NCBI GenBank assembly: GCA_038117205.1
Contig: JAYOFL010000002.1
Location: forward strand, 36,340-100,339
Source of the DNA: JAQBZY01 sp038117205
GTDB lineage: Bacteria > Pseudomonadota > Alphaproteobacteria > Rhodospirillales > Casp-alpha2
Direction: 5' to 3'
Length of the DNA stretch: 64,000 bases
Below are positions 41,521-50,406 of this stretch, piece by piece. The position numbers and the translations under genes were made by a program. Numbering within the stretch: position 1 is the stretch's first letter; each line of letters begins with the position of its first letter. Under the pieces are notes generated by a model. The model saw nothing but the letters and a program-made list of their open reading frames with translations, made no database searches and was not told where the DNA came from.

Positions 41521-41646
41521 TACCCCGGGACAAGCCCGGGGTGACGGATTTTGAAACGCAGCGTCGGCCTTACTCATCCGGAGTCGATTGTTTCGCGCCG
41601 CCCCCAAGCTTTATTTCGTCACCCCGGGCTTGTCCCGGGGTCCACT
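41521..41646. repeat. GTCACCCCGG-family repeat halves, copy 5
   Basis: A right half (41521-41547, ending CCCGGGGTGACGG) and a left half (41617-41646, CGTCACCCCGGGCTTGTCCC onward) are reverse complements over about 26 bases with a single mismatch, 69 bases apart. They lie between convergent methyltransferase and CitE-like genes. Confidence 0.8.
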
Positions 41647-41664
41647 CTTGAAAATCGGAATATC

Positions 41665-42534
41665 CTACGAACCGCGGATAGCGGCGACGAGCGCGAGGGT
41701 GCGCTTCGCCGCGTCGACGATGGGATAGTCGATCATGCGGCCGTCCAACTGGATGGCGGCAGCGCCGGCGGCCTCGGCGTCGGCAAAGGCGGCGACGACC
41801 TTCTCCGCGAAAGCGATCTCGTCTGCCGTCGGCGTGAACACGTCGTTGACGACCGGCACCTGATTGGGATGGATGCAGAGCTTCCCCTGGAAGCCCATGT
41901 CGCGGACCCGTTCCGTCGATGCCGTCAATCCCGGCATGTCGGCGATCTCGATCCAGACCGTGTCGATGGGCGGCTCGATGCCGGCGAGACGGGACGCCAG
42001 CACGACCTCGCTGCGGGCCGTATGGAATTCCCATTCGTCCCGGGTCCAGCGGATGCCCATGTCCTTGGCGAAGTCGCCGGCCCCGAAGCAGATGCGCTTC
42101 ACGCGCGGCGTCGCGGCGGCGATCTCGCGGGCGGCGGCGAGCCCCCGCCCGGTCTCGATGATCGGCACCAGTTCGATGCCGCCGACAGGCATGCCGTGCG
42201 CGCGTTCCAGGTGCGAGATCAGCCAATCCGCGGCGACGGCCTGGACCCGGTCCTCGACCTTCGGCAGCACCACGCCGGCAAGCCCCGGCACGACCGCCGC
42301 CGACAGATCACCGACGCACCAGTCGGTCGCGAAGTCGTTGACGCGGACATAGGTGCGGCCCGCATGCTCCGTCGGCACGGCGGCGGCGACGGCGGCCCGG
42401 GTACGGGTCTTTTCGGCGATCGGGACCGCGTCCTCGAGATCGAGGATCACCGCATCGGCGCCGAGGGTGAAGACCTTCTCGACGCGGCGCGCGTGATTAC
42501 CGGGCGCGAACAGCCAGGACCGATAGGCGGGCAT
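41665..42534 (-). CDS. CitE-like (HpcH/HpaI family) lyase
   Basis: A 289-aa TIM-barrel lyase resembling citrate lyase beta subunit and malyl-CoA lyases. It has RSWLFAPGNHARRVEKVF with the first Arg, DAVILDLEDAVP with the metal-binding Glu/Asp, GVVLPKVEDRVQ, and CFGAGDFAKDMG. The late GKLCIHPNQVPVVNDVFTP is conserved in the CoA-binding group. It likely cleaves or forms a CoA ester of a 3-hydroxyacid. It is the last gene of the ABC-transporter operon, six bases after the small exported protein. Confidence 0.88.
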   Translation of the reverse strand: MPAYRSWLFAPGNHARRVEKVFTLGADAVILDLEDAVPIAEKTRTRAAVAAAVPTEHAGRTYVRVNDFATDWCVGDLSAAVVPGLAGVVLPKVEDRVQAVAADWLISHLERAHGMPVGGIELVPIIETGRGLAAAREIAAATPRVKRICFGAGDFAKDMGIRWTRDEWEFHTARSEVVLASRLAGIEPPIDTVWIEIADMPGLTASTERVRDMGFQGKLCIHPNQVPVVNDVFTPTADEIAFAEKVVAAFADAEAAGAAAIQLDGRMIDYPIVDAAKRTLALVAAIRGS

Positions 42535-42540
42535 GGCGGA

Positions 42541-42822
42541 TCAGGAACCGGGGCCACGGCCGAGAAGCAGGCTCAGCTCCTCGTCGGTGATCGGATAGAA
42601 GGCGTTGAGATCCTCGTCCTTTTCGTGCCGGTCGCCGTAGCAGGTGTGCGGCCAGGCGTTCGGATCGCCGTCGCCCTCGCCGGGGCGGAGGCTCATTTCC
42701 GGCGCGGCCTTTTTCGTCTCGAACAGCGGCGCCTTCTTGGCGGCGTCGGCGGCGGCCAATGCCGGCAGGGCTATCATGCCCGCCAACACGGCGGCGAAAA
42801 CTGAAATCGGCGGGCGGTACAC
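42541..42822 (-). CDS. Small exported protein of unknown function
   Basis: A 93-aa protein beginning with a signal peptide (residues 1 to about 24, ending LAAAD). The mature part is short and charged, with a single Cys in WPHTCYGDRHEKDED. No family is recognised. Start is GTG 42822 after GAGGAAA. It sits between the M81 peptidase and the CitE-like gene with gaps of 15 and six bases, so it is translated from the same operon. A periplasmic accessory role in uptake or peptide handling is conceivable only from location. Confidence 0.6.
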   Translation of the reverse strand: MYRPPISVFAAVLAGMIALPALAAADAAKKAPLFETKKAAPEMSLRPGEGDGDPNAWPHTCYGDRHEKDEDLNAFYPITDEELSLLLGRGPGS

Positions 42823-42837
42823 GTCTTTTCCTCGAAC

Positions 42838-44361
42838 TTAAGCGGACGGGCCGTTCCAGACGGCGTCCTCGTCGAGAGGATACACCGGCCGGCAGAGCCC
42901 ATCCCAGGGGAAATTCTTGAGGACCGGCGACGTCAGGCCCGGGCAGTCCGCCTCGACGACGCGTTCCGGTGGAAAGAACTCGTCGAAGCCGGCGCGGAAA
43001 TGGCCACGCGACTTGACGACGACGGTACGCACCTTGGCGATGTCGATGCCGAATTGTTCGAGCATCATGGGATCGGCGCATTGCTTGCGGTGGCTGGCGA
43101 CGCCGACGCGCACGCCGCCGGCGAGCAGCAGCGCCGTCGGCCCCAATTCGATGGCGCGCCCGGCCAACAGGCCGCGCCGGCCGACGAACTTGCCGTCGGT
43201 CAGTTTCTCGACCGTGACCGGAACCGTATACGGCGTGTCGAACTGGACTTCCGACGTGGCGTTGAATGTGGCCTCGAACGTTCCCCCCACGCCCACCTCG
43301 TGCGCCTTGGCGGCGACGGCGGGGTCGATCATCAAACCGAGGACCACGCCGTCCGCCTTGGCGTCGACGAGCGCGCGCAGGAGGTACGTGGTATTGCCGG
43401 TGCCGCCCCCGCCCGGGTTGTCGGCGACGTCGGCGACGATGCGCGGCGGCAGGGCCGGATCGCGGCCGGCCATCACCGCCATGGCGACGACGTCGTCGAT
43501 GGCGGTCAGGTCCTTGCGGAACCGGCCCCGGTCCTTCCAGGCCCGGTTGGCGATATCGTCGGCCAGCGCCTTGCCCGGCTTCGCGTCGCCGACCGACGTC
43601 ACGATCACCGACATGCCGCACTTGGCGCTGTCGGAATAGATGAACCCGGCGGTGATCGAGACGTTCAGGATGGCGCCGCCGATCTTGGTCTGGCCGTAGT
43701 CGATGAGATCGGCGTAGGGACCCGCGGCGGTCAGCAGCGTCACCGTCGGCGCCGCGATCGGCACCTTCACGAAGGACGCATGGGCTTTCTCGCCGGCCCA
43801 CAACCGGCGCATGATCCCGGCCGATTCCGCCCCCCGCTCGCGCTGATCCACGTGCGGATTGGTGAGATAGGCGACCAGCACGTCCGTCAACTCGACCATT
43901 CGGGCGGAGACGTTGGCGTGCAGATCGAGGGTCGCGATGACCGGCACGTCCGGTCCGACCACCTCGCGCACCATGGCGTAGAGCGTGCCGTCCGGGTCGA
44001 TGTCGCCGGTGGCGCGCATGGCGCCGTGACTGTCGATGTAGACGCCGTCCAGCTTGCCGGCGGCTTCCAGGCGCTTCCGCATGGCGACCAGCGTGCGATC
44101 GAAGAACGCCTGATCGACCGGCCCGCCGGGTTCCGCGTCGGCGATCAGGATCGGCACCGGCCGCCAATCCGCGCCGGAGCCGTTCATGTCGTCGACGAAG
44201 CCCTTCACCTCCGCCGGCAAACGGCTGCTCGGCTTCGCCAGTTCGGCGAGGATGTCGTCCCCCTCGACGTAACAGCGTTTCCGGTAATCCGCCTCCGTCG
44301 TCGTCGGCGAGAAGGCGTTGCTCTCCAGATGAAAACCGAGAAGCGCGACTTTCTTGACCAT
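42838..44361 (-). CDS. M81 family metallopeptidase (MlrC-like)
   Basis: A 507-aa member of the MlrC family, named for an enzyme that cuts linearised microcystin. Motifs are LGFHLESNAFSPTTTEAD, the metal-binding DSHGAMRA and TLDLHANVSARMVE, and GIDIAKVRTVVVKSRGHFRAGFDEFF. N-terminal domain about 1-290, C-terminal domain about 300-490. No signal peptide, so probably cytoplasmic, hydrolysing an unusual amide imported by the upstream ABC transporter; that is inference. It lies 73 bp behind the permease gene, after a hairpin. Confidence 0.9.
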   Translation of the reverse strand: MVKKVALLGFHLESNAFSPTTTEADYRKRCYVEGDDILAELAKPSSRLPAEVKGFVDDMNGSGADWRPVPILIADAEPGGPVDQAFFDRTLVAMRKRLEAAGKLDGVYIDSHGAMRATGDIDPDGTLYAMVREVVGPDVPVIATLDLHANVSARMVELTDVLVAYLTNPHVDQRERGAESAGIMRRLWAGEKAHASFVKVPIAAPTVTLLTAAGPYADLIDYGQTKIGGAILNVSITAGFIYSDSAKCGMSVIVTSVGDAKPGKALADDIANRAWKDRGRFRKDLTAIDDVVAMAVMAGRDPALPPRIVADVADNPGGGGTGNTTYLLRALVDAKADGVVLGLMIDPAVAAKAHEVGVGGTFEATFNATSEVQFDTPYTVPVTVEKLTDGKFVGRRGLLAGRAIELGPTALLLAGGVRVGVASHRKQCADPMMLEQFGIDIAKVRTVVVKSRGHFRAGFDEFFPPERVVEADCPGLTSPVLKNFPWDGLCRPVYPLDEDAVWNGPSA

Positions 44362-44382
44362 GCCCTACCCCCTCACGGCAAA

Positions 44383-44411
44383 CGGGGGCCGCTACATCGT
44401 AACGGCCCCCG
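44383..44411 (-). promoter_or_regulatory. Intra-operon hairpin between permease C and M81 gene
   Basis: Nine-bp perfect GC-rich arms CGGGGGCCG and CGGCCCCCG with an 11-base loop, followed on the transcript by TTTGCC. Too short a U-run for a strong terminator; possibly an attenuator or mRNA processing point. Confidence 0.45.
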
Positions 44412-44434
44412 CAAGTCAGGTTGTCTCCGTTGCG

Positions 44435-45337
44435 TCAGCGCGAGCGCAGCTTGGGATCCAAGGTGTCGCGCAACGCGTCGCCGAACAGGTTGAAGCCGAA
44501 AACCGCGAGCGAAATCGCGACGCCCGGCCACACGGCCACCCACGGCGCGCTTTCGGCGTATTCCTCGGCACCGCCCTGCAGCATCAGGCCCCAGGCCGGC
44601 GTCGGCTCCTGCACGCCGAGACCGAGATAGCTGAGCGACGCCTCGAGCAGGATCGCCTGACCCAGGAACGACGTCAGCATGATCAGGTACGGCGCCATGA
44701 CGTTCGGCGCCATGTGGCGGAGGATGATACGGGCATGCCCGAAGCCGAGGGCGCGGGCCGCGTCGACATAGGGGATTTCCCGGATCGCCAGCGCCGACGA
44801 GCGCACGACGCGCGCGCATTGCGGCGCGAAGGTGATGGTGATGGCGATGATGACGTTCTGCGTGCCGGGCCCGAGGGTCGCGACGACGGCGAGCGCCAGG
44901 ATGATCAACGGGAACGCCATGAAGACGTCCATGACGCGCTGGAACAGCAGATCGAACAGGCCGCCGAAATAGGCACTGGCGACGCCGAACACCAATCCCA
45001 CGGTGGAGCCGATGAAGGCGGCCGTGAAGCCGACCAGGAGCGCCGTCCGCGCACCGTAGATGATGCGGGTGAACAGATCGCGGCCGAACGAATCCGTGCC
45101 GAGGATGAATTCCGCGCCGGGCGGAGTCAGCATGTTGGCGAGGTCGTTGGCGACCGGGTTGTAGGCCGTGATGAAGTCGGCGAACAGCGCGGCGAAGATC
45201 ATCGCCAGAACGATGATCGCGCCGGCGACGCCGACCGGTTGCTTGCGGGCGAGGTCGCCGAGAACCTTGTACCAGCTCTTTTTCGGCGCAAGGACCTCGA
45301 TTTCGCTTTCGACGCGGGCTTCAGAAACCGTAACCAT
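44435..45337 (-). CDS. Peptide-type ABC transporter permease (DppC/OppC family)
   Basis: A 300-aa inner-membrane permease with about six hydrophobic segments. The C-type fingerprints are LGTDSFGRDLFTRIIYGAR near the first periplasmic loop and the ATPase-contact EAA loop RSSALAIREIPYVDAARALG. A cytoplasmic charged N-terminus of about 35 residues precedes membrane segment 1. Ten bases downstream of the DppB-type permease. Partner of the DppB protein, binding protein and two ATPases upstream. Confidence 0.93.
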   Translation of the reverse strand: MVTVSEARVESEIEVLAPKKSWYKVLGDLARKQPVGVAGAIIVLAMIFAALFADFITAYNPVANDLANMLTPPGAEFILGTDSFGRDLFTRIIYGARTALLVGFTAAFIGSTVGLVFGVASAYFGGLFDLLFQRVMDVFMAFPLIILALAVVATLGPGTQNVIIAITITFAPQCARVVRSSALAIREIPYVDAARALGFGHARIILRHMAPNVMAPYLIMLTSFLGQAILLEASLSYLGLGVQEPTPAWGLMLQGGAEEYAESAPWVAVWPGVAISLAVFGFNLFGDALRDTLDPKLRSR

Positions 45338-45347
45338 GATCGAGACC

Positions 45348-46319
45348 TCAGCTATACCGGATGCGCGGATCGAGCCACGCGTAGAACAGATCGACGACGA
45401 AGTTCGTGATCACGAAAATCAGAACGACCAGCATGACGAGCTGCTGCGTCAGCATGAAGTCCTGGGCGCCGACGGATTCGACGAACAACCTGCCGATACC
45501 GTTGAGGTTGAAGACCTGCTCGGTGACGACAAGGCCGCCCATCAGGAAGGCGAATTCGAGCGCGATGATCGTGACGACCGGCAGCAGCGAGTTCTTGAGC
45601 GCGTGCCGGTTGATGACCACGCGTTCGACGAGACCCTTGGCGCGGGCGGTACGGATATAGTCCTCGCGCATCACTTCCAGCAGCGCCGAGCGCGTCATAC
45701 GCGTCGCGACCGCCGAATAGCGGTATCCGGTGGCGACGGCCGGCCAGATCAACTGCGACAAATTGTGCACCGGATCCTCGAATAGGGATTTGAACTGGAT
45801 CGGCGGCATCCATGGGACACCGAGGAACTCCTGCGTCGTTATGAGAAGGCCGAGGATGATCAGAATACCGAGCCAGAAGGACGGCATCGCGATGCCGGCG
45901 ATGGAAAAGCCCCGGACCACGTAGTCGATCCATGTGTTTTGCCGTACCGCCGATATGACGCCGAGCGGAATGGCGATGATGATCGCGACGATCGTCGCCA
46001 TGACCGCCAACTGCAGGGACAACTCAAACCGGAGGCCGATTTCCTCGGTAACCGGATTGCCGGTCCACATGGACTTGCCGAGGTCGAGCGTCGCGTAACC
46101 AACGATGAAATCGACGAACTGCATGTAGATGGGCTTATCGAGGCCCAGTTCCGCCTGGCAAATGGCCACATCGCGCGGATCGGCGTACTGACCGGTGCCG
46201 GCAAGGCGAACCTCGCAGATGTCGCCGGGCACGAGGCGCAACAGGAAAAACACCAAAATGGCGGCGCCGATCAGCGTCGGCACCATCAGCATCAATCTTT
46301 TGATAATGTACTTCGACAT
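45348..46319 (-). CDS. Peptide-type ABC transporter permease (DppB/OppB family)
   Basis: A 323-aa permease starting MSKYIIKRLMLMVPTLIGAA, the typical first membrane segment of DppB/OppB proteins. It also has FFLLRLVPGD and the EAA loop TRSALLEVMREDYIRTARAKG, and ends LFYAWLDPRIRY as the family does. ATG 46319 is selected because homologues start there, though the ribosome site is weak (a purine-rich AAGAAAAAA). It forms the channel with the DppC-like protein. A strong hairpin stands between it and the binding-protein gene. Confidence 0.93.
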   Translation of the reverse strand: MSKYIIKRLMLMVPTLIGAAILVFFLLRLVPGDICEVRLAGTGQYADPRDVAICQAELGLDKPIYMQFVDFIVGYATLDLGKSMWTGNPVTEEIGLRFELSLQLAVMATIVAIIIAIPLGVISAVRQNTWIDYVVRGFSIAGIAMPSFWLGILIILGLLITTQEFLGVPWMPPIQFKSLFEDPVHNLSQLIWPAVATGYRYSAVATRMTRSALLEVMREDYIRTARAKGLVERVVINRHALKNSLLPVVTIIALEFAFLMGGLVVTEQVFNLNGIGRLFVESVGAQDFMLTQQLVMLVVLIFVITNFVVDLFYAWLDPRIRYS

Positions 46320-46378
46320 TTTTTTCTTGCGTCTTTCGACGTCTGCTTCTCCCTGACGAATATTTCTTCTGGCGGAAG

Positions 46379-46410
46379 CCGCCCGCCGTTCCCGGAGGAA
46401 CGACGGGCGG
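46379..46410 (-). promoter_or_regulatory. Strong hairpin behind the binding-protein gene
   Basis: Arms of 14 bases, 46379-46392 and 46397-46410, pair with one mismatch around a 4-base loop. There is no U-run. It lies 18 bases after the binding-protein stop, where such stems often protect the upstream mRNA from 3' exonucleases. Confidence 0.55.
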
Positions 46411-46428
46411 GTATCCAAGCGGATCGAC

Positions 46429-48054
46429 TTACTTGTCGAGCCAGATGTTGTCGTAGTGGACGTTCAGGTAGTGGCTCGGTGCCGTCTTCCAGCCCTTAAC
46501 ATAGGACCGGTGCGGATTGATTTTGTACCACCACAACGTGACCAGCTCATGCGCCTGCGTATCGAGCGCCAGCTTTTCGTAGTCGCGGATCAGCTTGCGC
46601 TGTTCACCTTCGTCGCCGGAGCGCAGGATCTTGTCGTAGAGCGCGTCCAGTTCCTTGTCCTCATAAGCGCCGTGGTTGGAACCCGACGAGCCGAGGAACT
46701 TGGTGATGTCGGCGATCGGGTTGATCACCGCCTGGCAGTTGAAGTCCATGGAGATGTCGAATTCCTTGGACTTACGCAGCGTGTCGTAGAAGGTCGGGGT
46801 CGGGTTGACCTGCTGGTCGACCTGGAGACCGGCCTTCGTCCACTGGTCGATGGCCCAGGTGCCGACAACCTTGTACGGCTGGTCGACACCACGGTTGTGG
46901 AGCGTGAACTTGAAGTTCGGCATCCCGGCCTCGGCGAGGAGCTTCTTCGCATTGGCGCGGGACTTCTCGACGTCGGTTCCGAAACCAGCGATCTTCGTCA
47001 GCTCGTCCTTGGTCGCAGCAAGCGGATGGCCCGGGAACACCACGCCACCGACCGTCTTCACGATGGCGATCTGCGACAGGTACTTGGAGCCGTTCCAGCG
47101 GTCGAGCATCATGCTGAGCGCGCGGCGAACCCGCGGATCGTCCATGCCCTTACGCTTGTGGTTCGGGGTCGCCAGCAGGACGCAGTTCCAGTCGCTTTCC
47201 TGGACCGTGATGTCCTTGCCGAGGGCCTTCACCAGGTCGTCACGCGCCTTCGGCGGGAAACCGCGGAACTCGATCGCCGCGCGGTCGCCGCGGATGGCCT
47301 GGATGGAAACGGCCATCTTGGCGGAGTTGATCGCCTTGAAGCCATCGAGATACGGCTTCGGCTTACCGTCGACACCCTTGTGGTGATATTTATCGTACTT
47401 CACGCCTTCGAGGACGGCGCCCTGCACGTCCTGAACGAACTTGAACGCACCCGTACCGTTGACGTTGGTCTTGTGCCAGGTCAGACCGTGCGCATCGAGG
47501 TCCTTCTTCGAGTACTGGAAGTCGAACGGCGAAGCGAGCGCCGGGATGAAGGAACCCGTCGGGAACTTCAACTTGAACTCGAGCGTGTAGTCGTCGGTCG
47601 CCGTGACCGAATCGACCGCGAGATAGTAGCTCTTGCGCGCGCTGGCGATGCCTTTCGGCGGATTGATGATCTTCTCGTAGGTCGCCTTGATGTCATGCGC
47701 CGTGAGCGGCGTGCCGTCGTGGAACTTCACATCCTTGCGGATCTTGAAGGTGTACTTGGTGCCACCTTCCGTCGGCTTCGGAACGGCCCCTTCGCAGAGG
47801 TCGCAAACGAAGTCCGTCGGCGAGGACGGGTTGTCCGGATTGACGCGGATCAGCAGGCTGTAGAACGGCCGAATGCGATGGATCATCGCGTAGGTGGTTT
47901 CGACGTGGGCGTCGTAGCTCGGCGCGGTGCCCGCGACGACGAAGTTCAACGTACCGCCCCGCTTGACGGTTTCCGCGGAGGCGACGTTCGCACCCGCGGC
48001 CAACCCAGCGCCGACAACGGCGGCGAGGGCCAGTCTCCCAGTTTGTTTCAACAT
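46429..48054 (-). CDS. Peptide-type ABC transporter substrate-binding protein (SBP family 5)
   Basis: A 541-aa periplasmic binding protein with signal peptide (about 27 residues, ending VASA-E). Family-5 landmarks are KRGGTLNFVVAGTAPSYD, LCEGAVPKPTEGGTKYTFKIRKDVKFHDGTPLTAHDI and DPRVRRALSMMLDR. AAGGAG precedes ATG 48054. Such proteins capture peptides, nickel or other amides. Its gene lies after the two ATPase genes and before both permeases, an uncommon but known arrangement. Confidence 0.93.
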   Translation of the reverse strand: MLKQTGRLALAAVVGAGLAAGANVASAETVKRGGTLNFVVAGTAPSYDAHVETTYAMIHRIRPFYSLLIRVNPDNPSSPTDFVCDLCEGAVPKPTEGGTKYTFKIRKDVKFHDGTPLTAHDIKATYEKIINPPKGIASARKSYYLAVDSVTATDDYTLEFKLKFPTGSFIPALASPFDFQYSKKDLDAHGLTWHKTNVNGTGAFKFVQDVQGAVLEGVKYDKYHHKGVDGKPKPYLDGFKAINSAKMAVSIQAIRGDRAAIEFRGFPPKARDDLVKALGKDITVQESDWNCVLLATPNHKRKGMDDPRVRRALSMMLDRWNGSKYLSQIAIVKTVGGVVFPGHPLAATKDELTKIAGFGTDVEKSRANAKKLLAEAGMPNFKFTLHNRGVDQPYKVVGTWAIDQWTKAGLQVDQQVNPTPTFYDTLRKSKEFDISMDFNCQAVINPIADITKFLGSSGSNHGAYEDKELDALYDKILRSGDEGEQRKLIRDYEKLALDTQAHELVTLWWYKINPHRSYVKGWKTAPSHYLNVHYDNIWLDK

Positions 48055-48125
48055 TGTACGTCTCCTTCCCTGATGAAGTTGAGGGTTTCTCCTCAGTAAT
48101 GCAGCGCGCCGAGGGCGCGGCACGC

Positions 48126-49160
48126 TCACACCTCCGTGCAGGCCACGAAGTGGCCCGGCTTTACTTCGCGAAACGCCGGCGCCTTGGCCTTGCAGCCATC
48201 GACCATGATCTCGCAGCGCGGGTGGAAAACGCAACCCGGCGGCGGATTGATCGGCGACGGAATTTCGCCCTTGATGACTTGATGCGCCCGCGCCTTCTCG
48301 ATTTCCGGATCCGGGATCGGCACGGCGTTCAGCAGCGCCTGCGTATACGGATGCAGCGGATTGTCGAAAAGTTCGTCGCAGTCAGCGAGTTCGACCATGT
48401 GGCCGAGATACATGACCGCGACGCGGTGGCAGAGATGCCGGACCACGCTGAGGTCGTGCGAGATGAAGAGATACGTCAGATTGAATTCGTCGCGCAGATC
48501 CTCGAGCAGATTGATGACCTGCGCCTGGATCGACACATCGAGCGCCGAGACGGCTTCGTCGCAGATGATGAACTCAGGGTTCATCGCCAACGCCCGGGCG
48601 ATGCCGACGCGCTGTCGCTGACCGCCCGACATCTCGTGCGGGTAACGGTCGGCGAACGCCGTGGCGAGACCGCAGACGTTGAGGAGTTCCTTGACCCGCG
48701 CCTGACGGTCGGCCTCGTTCTCGATGATCTTATGGACGTGCATCGGCTCGGCGATGATCTCGCCGACCTTCATGCGCGGATTGAGCGAGCTGTAGGGATC
48801 CTGGAAGATGACCTGGATGCGCTTGCGCATCTCGATCAACTGCTCGCGATTGCACTTCATGATATCGGTGCCGTCGTAAACGATTTCGCCGGCAGTCGGC
48901 TTTTCGAGCTGCAGGATGCAGCGTCCGGTCGTCGTCTTGCCGCAACCGGACTCGCCGACGAGGCCGAGCGTCTCGCCCTTGAATATCTTGAAGTCCAGGC
49001 CGTCGACCGCCTTCACCTGCGCGACGATCTTGGGAATCATGATCCCTTCGGTGATCGGGAAGTACATCTTGAGGCCGCGGACATCGACGAGCACTTCGTC
49101 GAAACCGGCGGAACTACCCGACGTACCGACCTTCTTCTGGGTGGCCAGCACTTCGTTCAT
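48126..49160 (-). CDS. Peptide-type ABC transporter ATPase (DppF/OppF family)
   Basis: A 344-aa ATPase. Walker A is GESGCGKTTTGR, the Q-loop VIFQDPYSSLNPRM, the ABC signature MSGGQRQRVGIARAL, Walker B FIICDEAVSALD, and the switch His is in FISHDLSVV. The C-terminal oligopeptide-transporter extension has the Cys-rich GCVFHPRCEIMVDGCKA. It overlaps the DppD-like gene by four bases (ATGA). Forms a heterodimer with that ATPase. About 35 residues precede the conserved core. Confidence 0.93.
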   Translation of the reverse strand: MNEVLATQKKVGTSGSSAGFDEVLVDVRGLKMYFPITEGIMIPKIVAQVKAVDGLDFKIFKGETLGLVGESGCGKTTTGRCILQLEKPTAGEIVYDGTDIMKCNREQLIEMRKRIQVIFQDPYSSLNPRMKVGEIIAEPMHVHKIIENEADRQARVKELLNVCGLATAFADRYPHEMSGGQRQRVGIARALAMNPEFIICDEAVSALDVSIQAQVINLLEDLRDEFNLTYLFISHDLSVVRHLCHRVAVMYLGHMVELADCDELFDNPLHPYTQALLNAVPIPDPEIEKARAHQVIKGEIPSPINPPPGCVFHPRCEIMVDGCKAKAPAFREVKPGHFVACTEV

Positions 49161-50155
49161 CCCACGACCTCCGCCACTTCCTTCTTCAATTTGTCCATCT
49201 CAAAACATGCCGAATAGTGTTGATCGCCTATTTTTTCGAGCGGCGGGAAACTCTTGGCGCACCGCTCGGTAGCGCACCGGCACCGAGGCCGGAACGAGCA
49301 TCCGTCGTCGAGCAGCGTCAGATCGGGCGGCTGCCCATCGACCGGGTCGAGTTTTTCGGCCCGGGTCTTGTCCATGCGCGGCACCGATTTCAGCAGCGCC
49401 AGCGTGTAGGGATGCTTCGGATTGTGATAGATGTCCTTGGCCGTCCCGGTCTCGATGATCTTGCCGGCGTACATCACGTTCACCCGGTCGGCGTAGCGCG
49501 CCACGACACCCAGGTTGTGCGTGATGACGATCATGGCAACGCCGAGCTCGCGGGTCAGATTCTTCATCAGTTCGAGAATCTGCGCCTGGATCGTCACGTC
49601 GAGCGCGGTCGTCGGCTCGTCGGCGATGATCAGCTTCGGATCGCACGCCAGCGCCATGGCGATCATGACGCGCTGGCGCATGCCGCCCGACAGATGGTGC
49701 GGGTATTGCGCGAGCCGCCGCTTCGGTTCGGAGATGCCGACCTTTCCGAGCAGCTTCTCGGCGCGGCCCATGGCCTCCTCTTCGGAAATGCCCATATGCG
49801 CGATCATGGTCTCGGTCAACTGCATGCCGATGGTGAGCACCGGGTTCAGCGACGTCATCGGCTCCTGAAAGATCATGCCGATGTCGCGGCCGCGAACCTC
49901 GCGGATTTCTTCCTCGGACAGTTCCAGCAGGTTCTGACCGTTAAAGATGATCTTGCCGTCGACGATCTTGCCCGGCGGCCAAGGGATCAGCCGCATGATG
50001 GTCATGGCGGTGACGGATTTGCCCGAGCCGGATTCCCCGACCACGGCCACCGTCTCGCCTTCTTCAACGGAGTAGGATACGCCGTCCACGGCCTTTACGA
50101 CGCCGGCGCTCGTGAAGAACTGAGTCTTCACGTTATCCAGTTCTAGTAGAGCCAC
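49157..50155 (-). CDS. Peptide-type ABC transporter ATPase (DppD/OppD family)
   Basis: A 332-aa ATPase, first gene of the operon. Walker A is GESGSGKSVTAM, the Q-loop IGMIFQEPMTSLNPV, the signature LSGGMRQRVMIAMAL, Walker B LIIADEPTTALD, the switch His in VITHNLGVVA. The C-terminal oligopeptide extension has CSFRPRCRCATERCAKSFP. ATG 50155 follows GGGAGG. The operon order is ATPase D, ATPase F, binding protein, permease B, permease C, M81 peptidase, small exported protein, CitE-like lyase. Confidence 0.93.
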   Translation of the reverse strand: MALLELDNVKTQFFTSAGVVKAVDGVSYSVEEGETVAVVGESGSGKSVTAMTIMRLIPWPPGKIVDGKIIFNGQNLLELSEEEIREVRGRDIGMIFQEPMTSLNPVLTIGMQLTETMIAHMGISEEEAMGRAEKLLGKVGISEPKRRLAQYPHHLSGGMRQRVMIAMALACDPKLIIADEPTTALDVTIQAQILELMKNLTRELGVAMIVITHNLGVVARYADRVNVMYAGKIIETGTAKDIYHNPKHPYTLALLKSVPRMDKTRAEKLDPVDGQPPDLTLLDDGCSFRPRCRCATERCAKSFPPLEKIGDQHYSACFEMDKLKKEVAEVVG

Positions 50156-50308
50156 GTTACCTCCCTGACGAAAAGCTAGTCTGCTTTTTCTTGTTGGTTA
50201 TCTCGTCACCGTAATGGCCGCCCAAAACGGTGTCAAATTAATACAACATCCCGAAAATTCTGCCAATGCGTCTCAAAATTTAAGATCGTGACGTTCTTCG
50301 TCCGATTG

Positions 50309-50320
50309 GCGAAATTTCGC
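50309..50320. promoter_or_regulatory. 12-bp palindrome in the divergent promoter region
   Basis: GCGAAATTTCGC is perfectly palindromic and, allowing one inserted G, extends to ATTG/CAAT on both sides. It lies between the ABC operon (start 50155, minus) and the CMD-like gene (start 50407, plus), in a relatively AT-rich 251-bp spacer. Candidate operator for one or both units. Confidence 0.4.
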
Positions 50321-50406
50321 AATCCGCCATGTATGTGCGGCTTTGCTTGCTTGCAAGGGCGGCGGTTAGCATAGTCGCCGCCGAACCCAGCCACGGAGGA
50401 AAAAAG

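Noticed and set aside
46456..48099. A 547-codon plus-strand frame opposite the binding protein gene
   Set aside because: Antisense to a complete family-5 binding protein with signal peptide; no domain visible.
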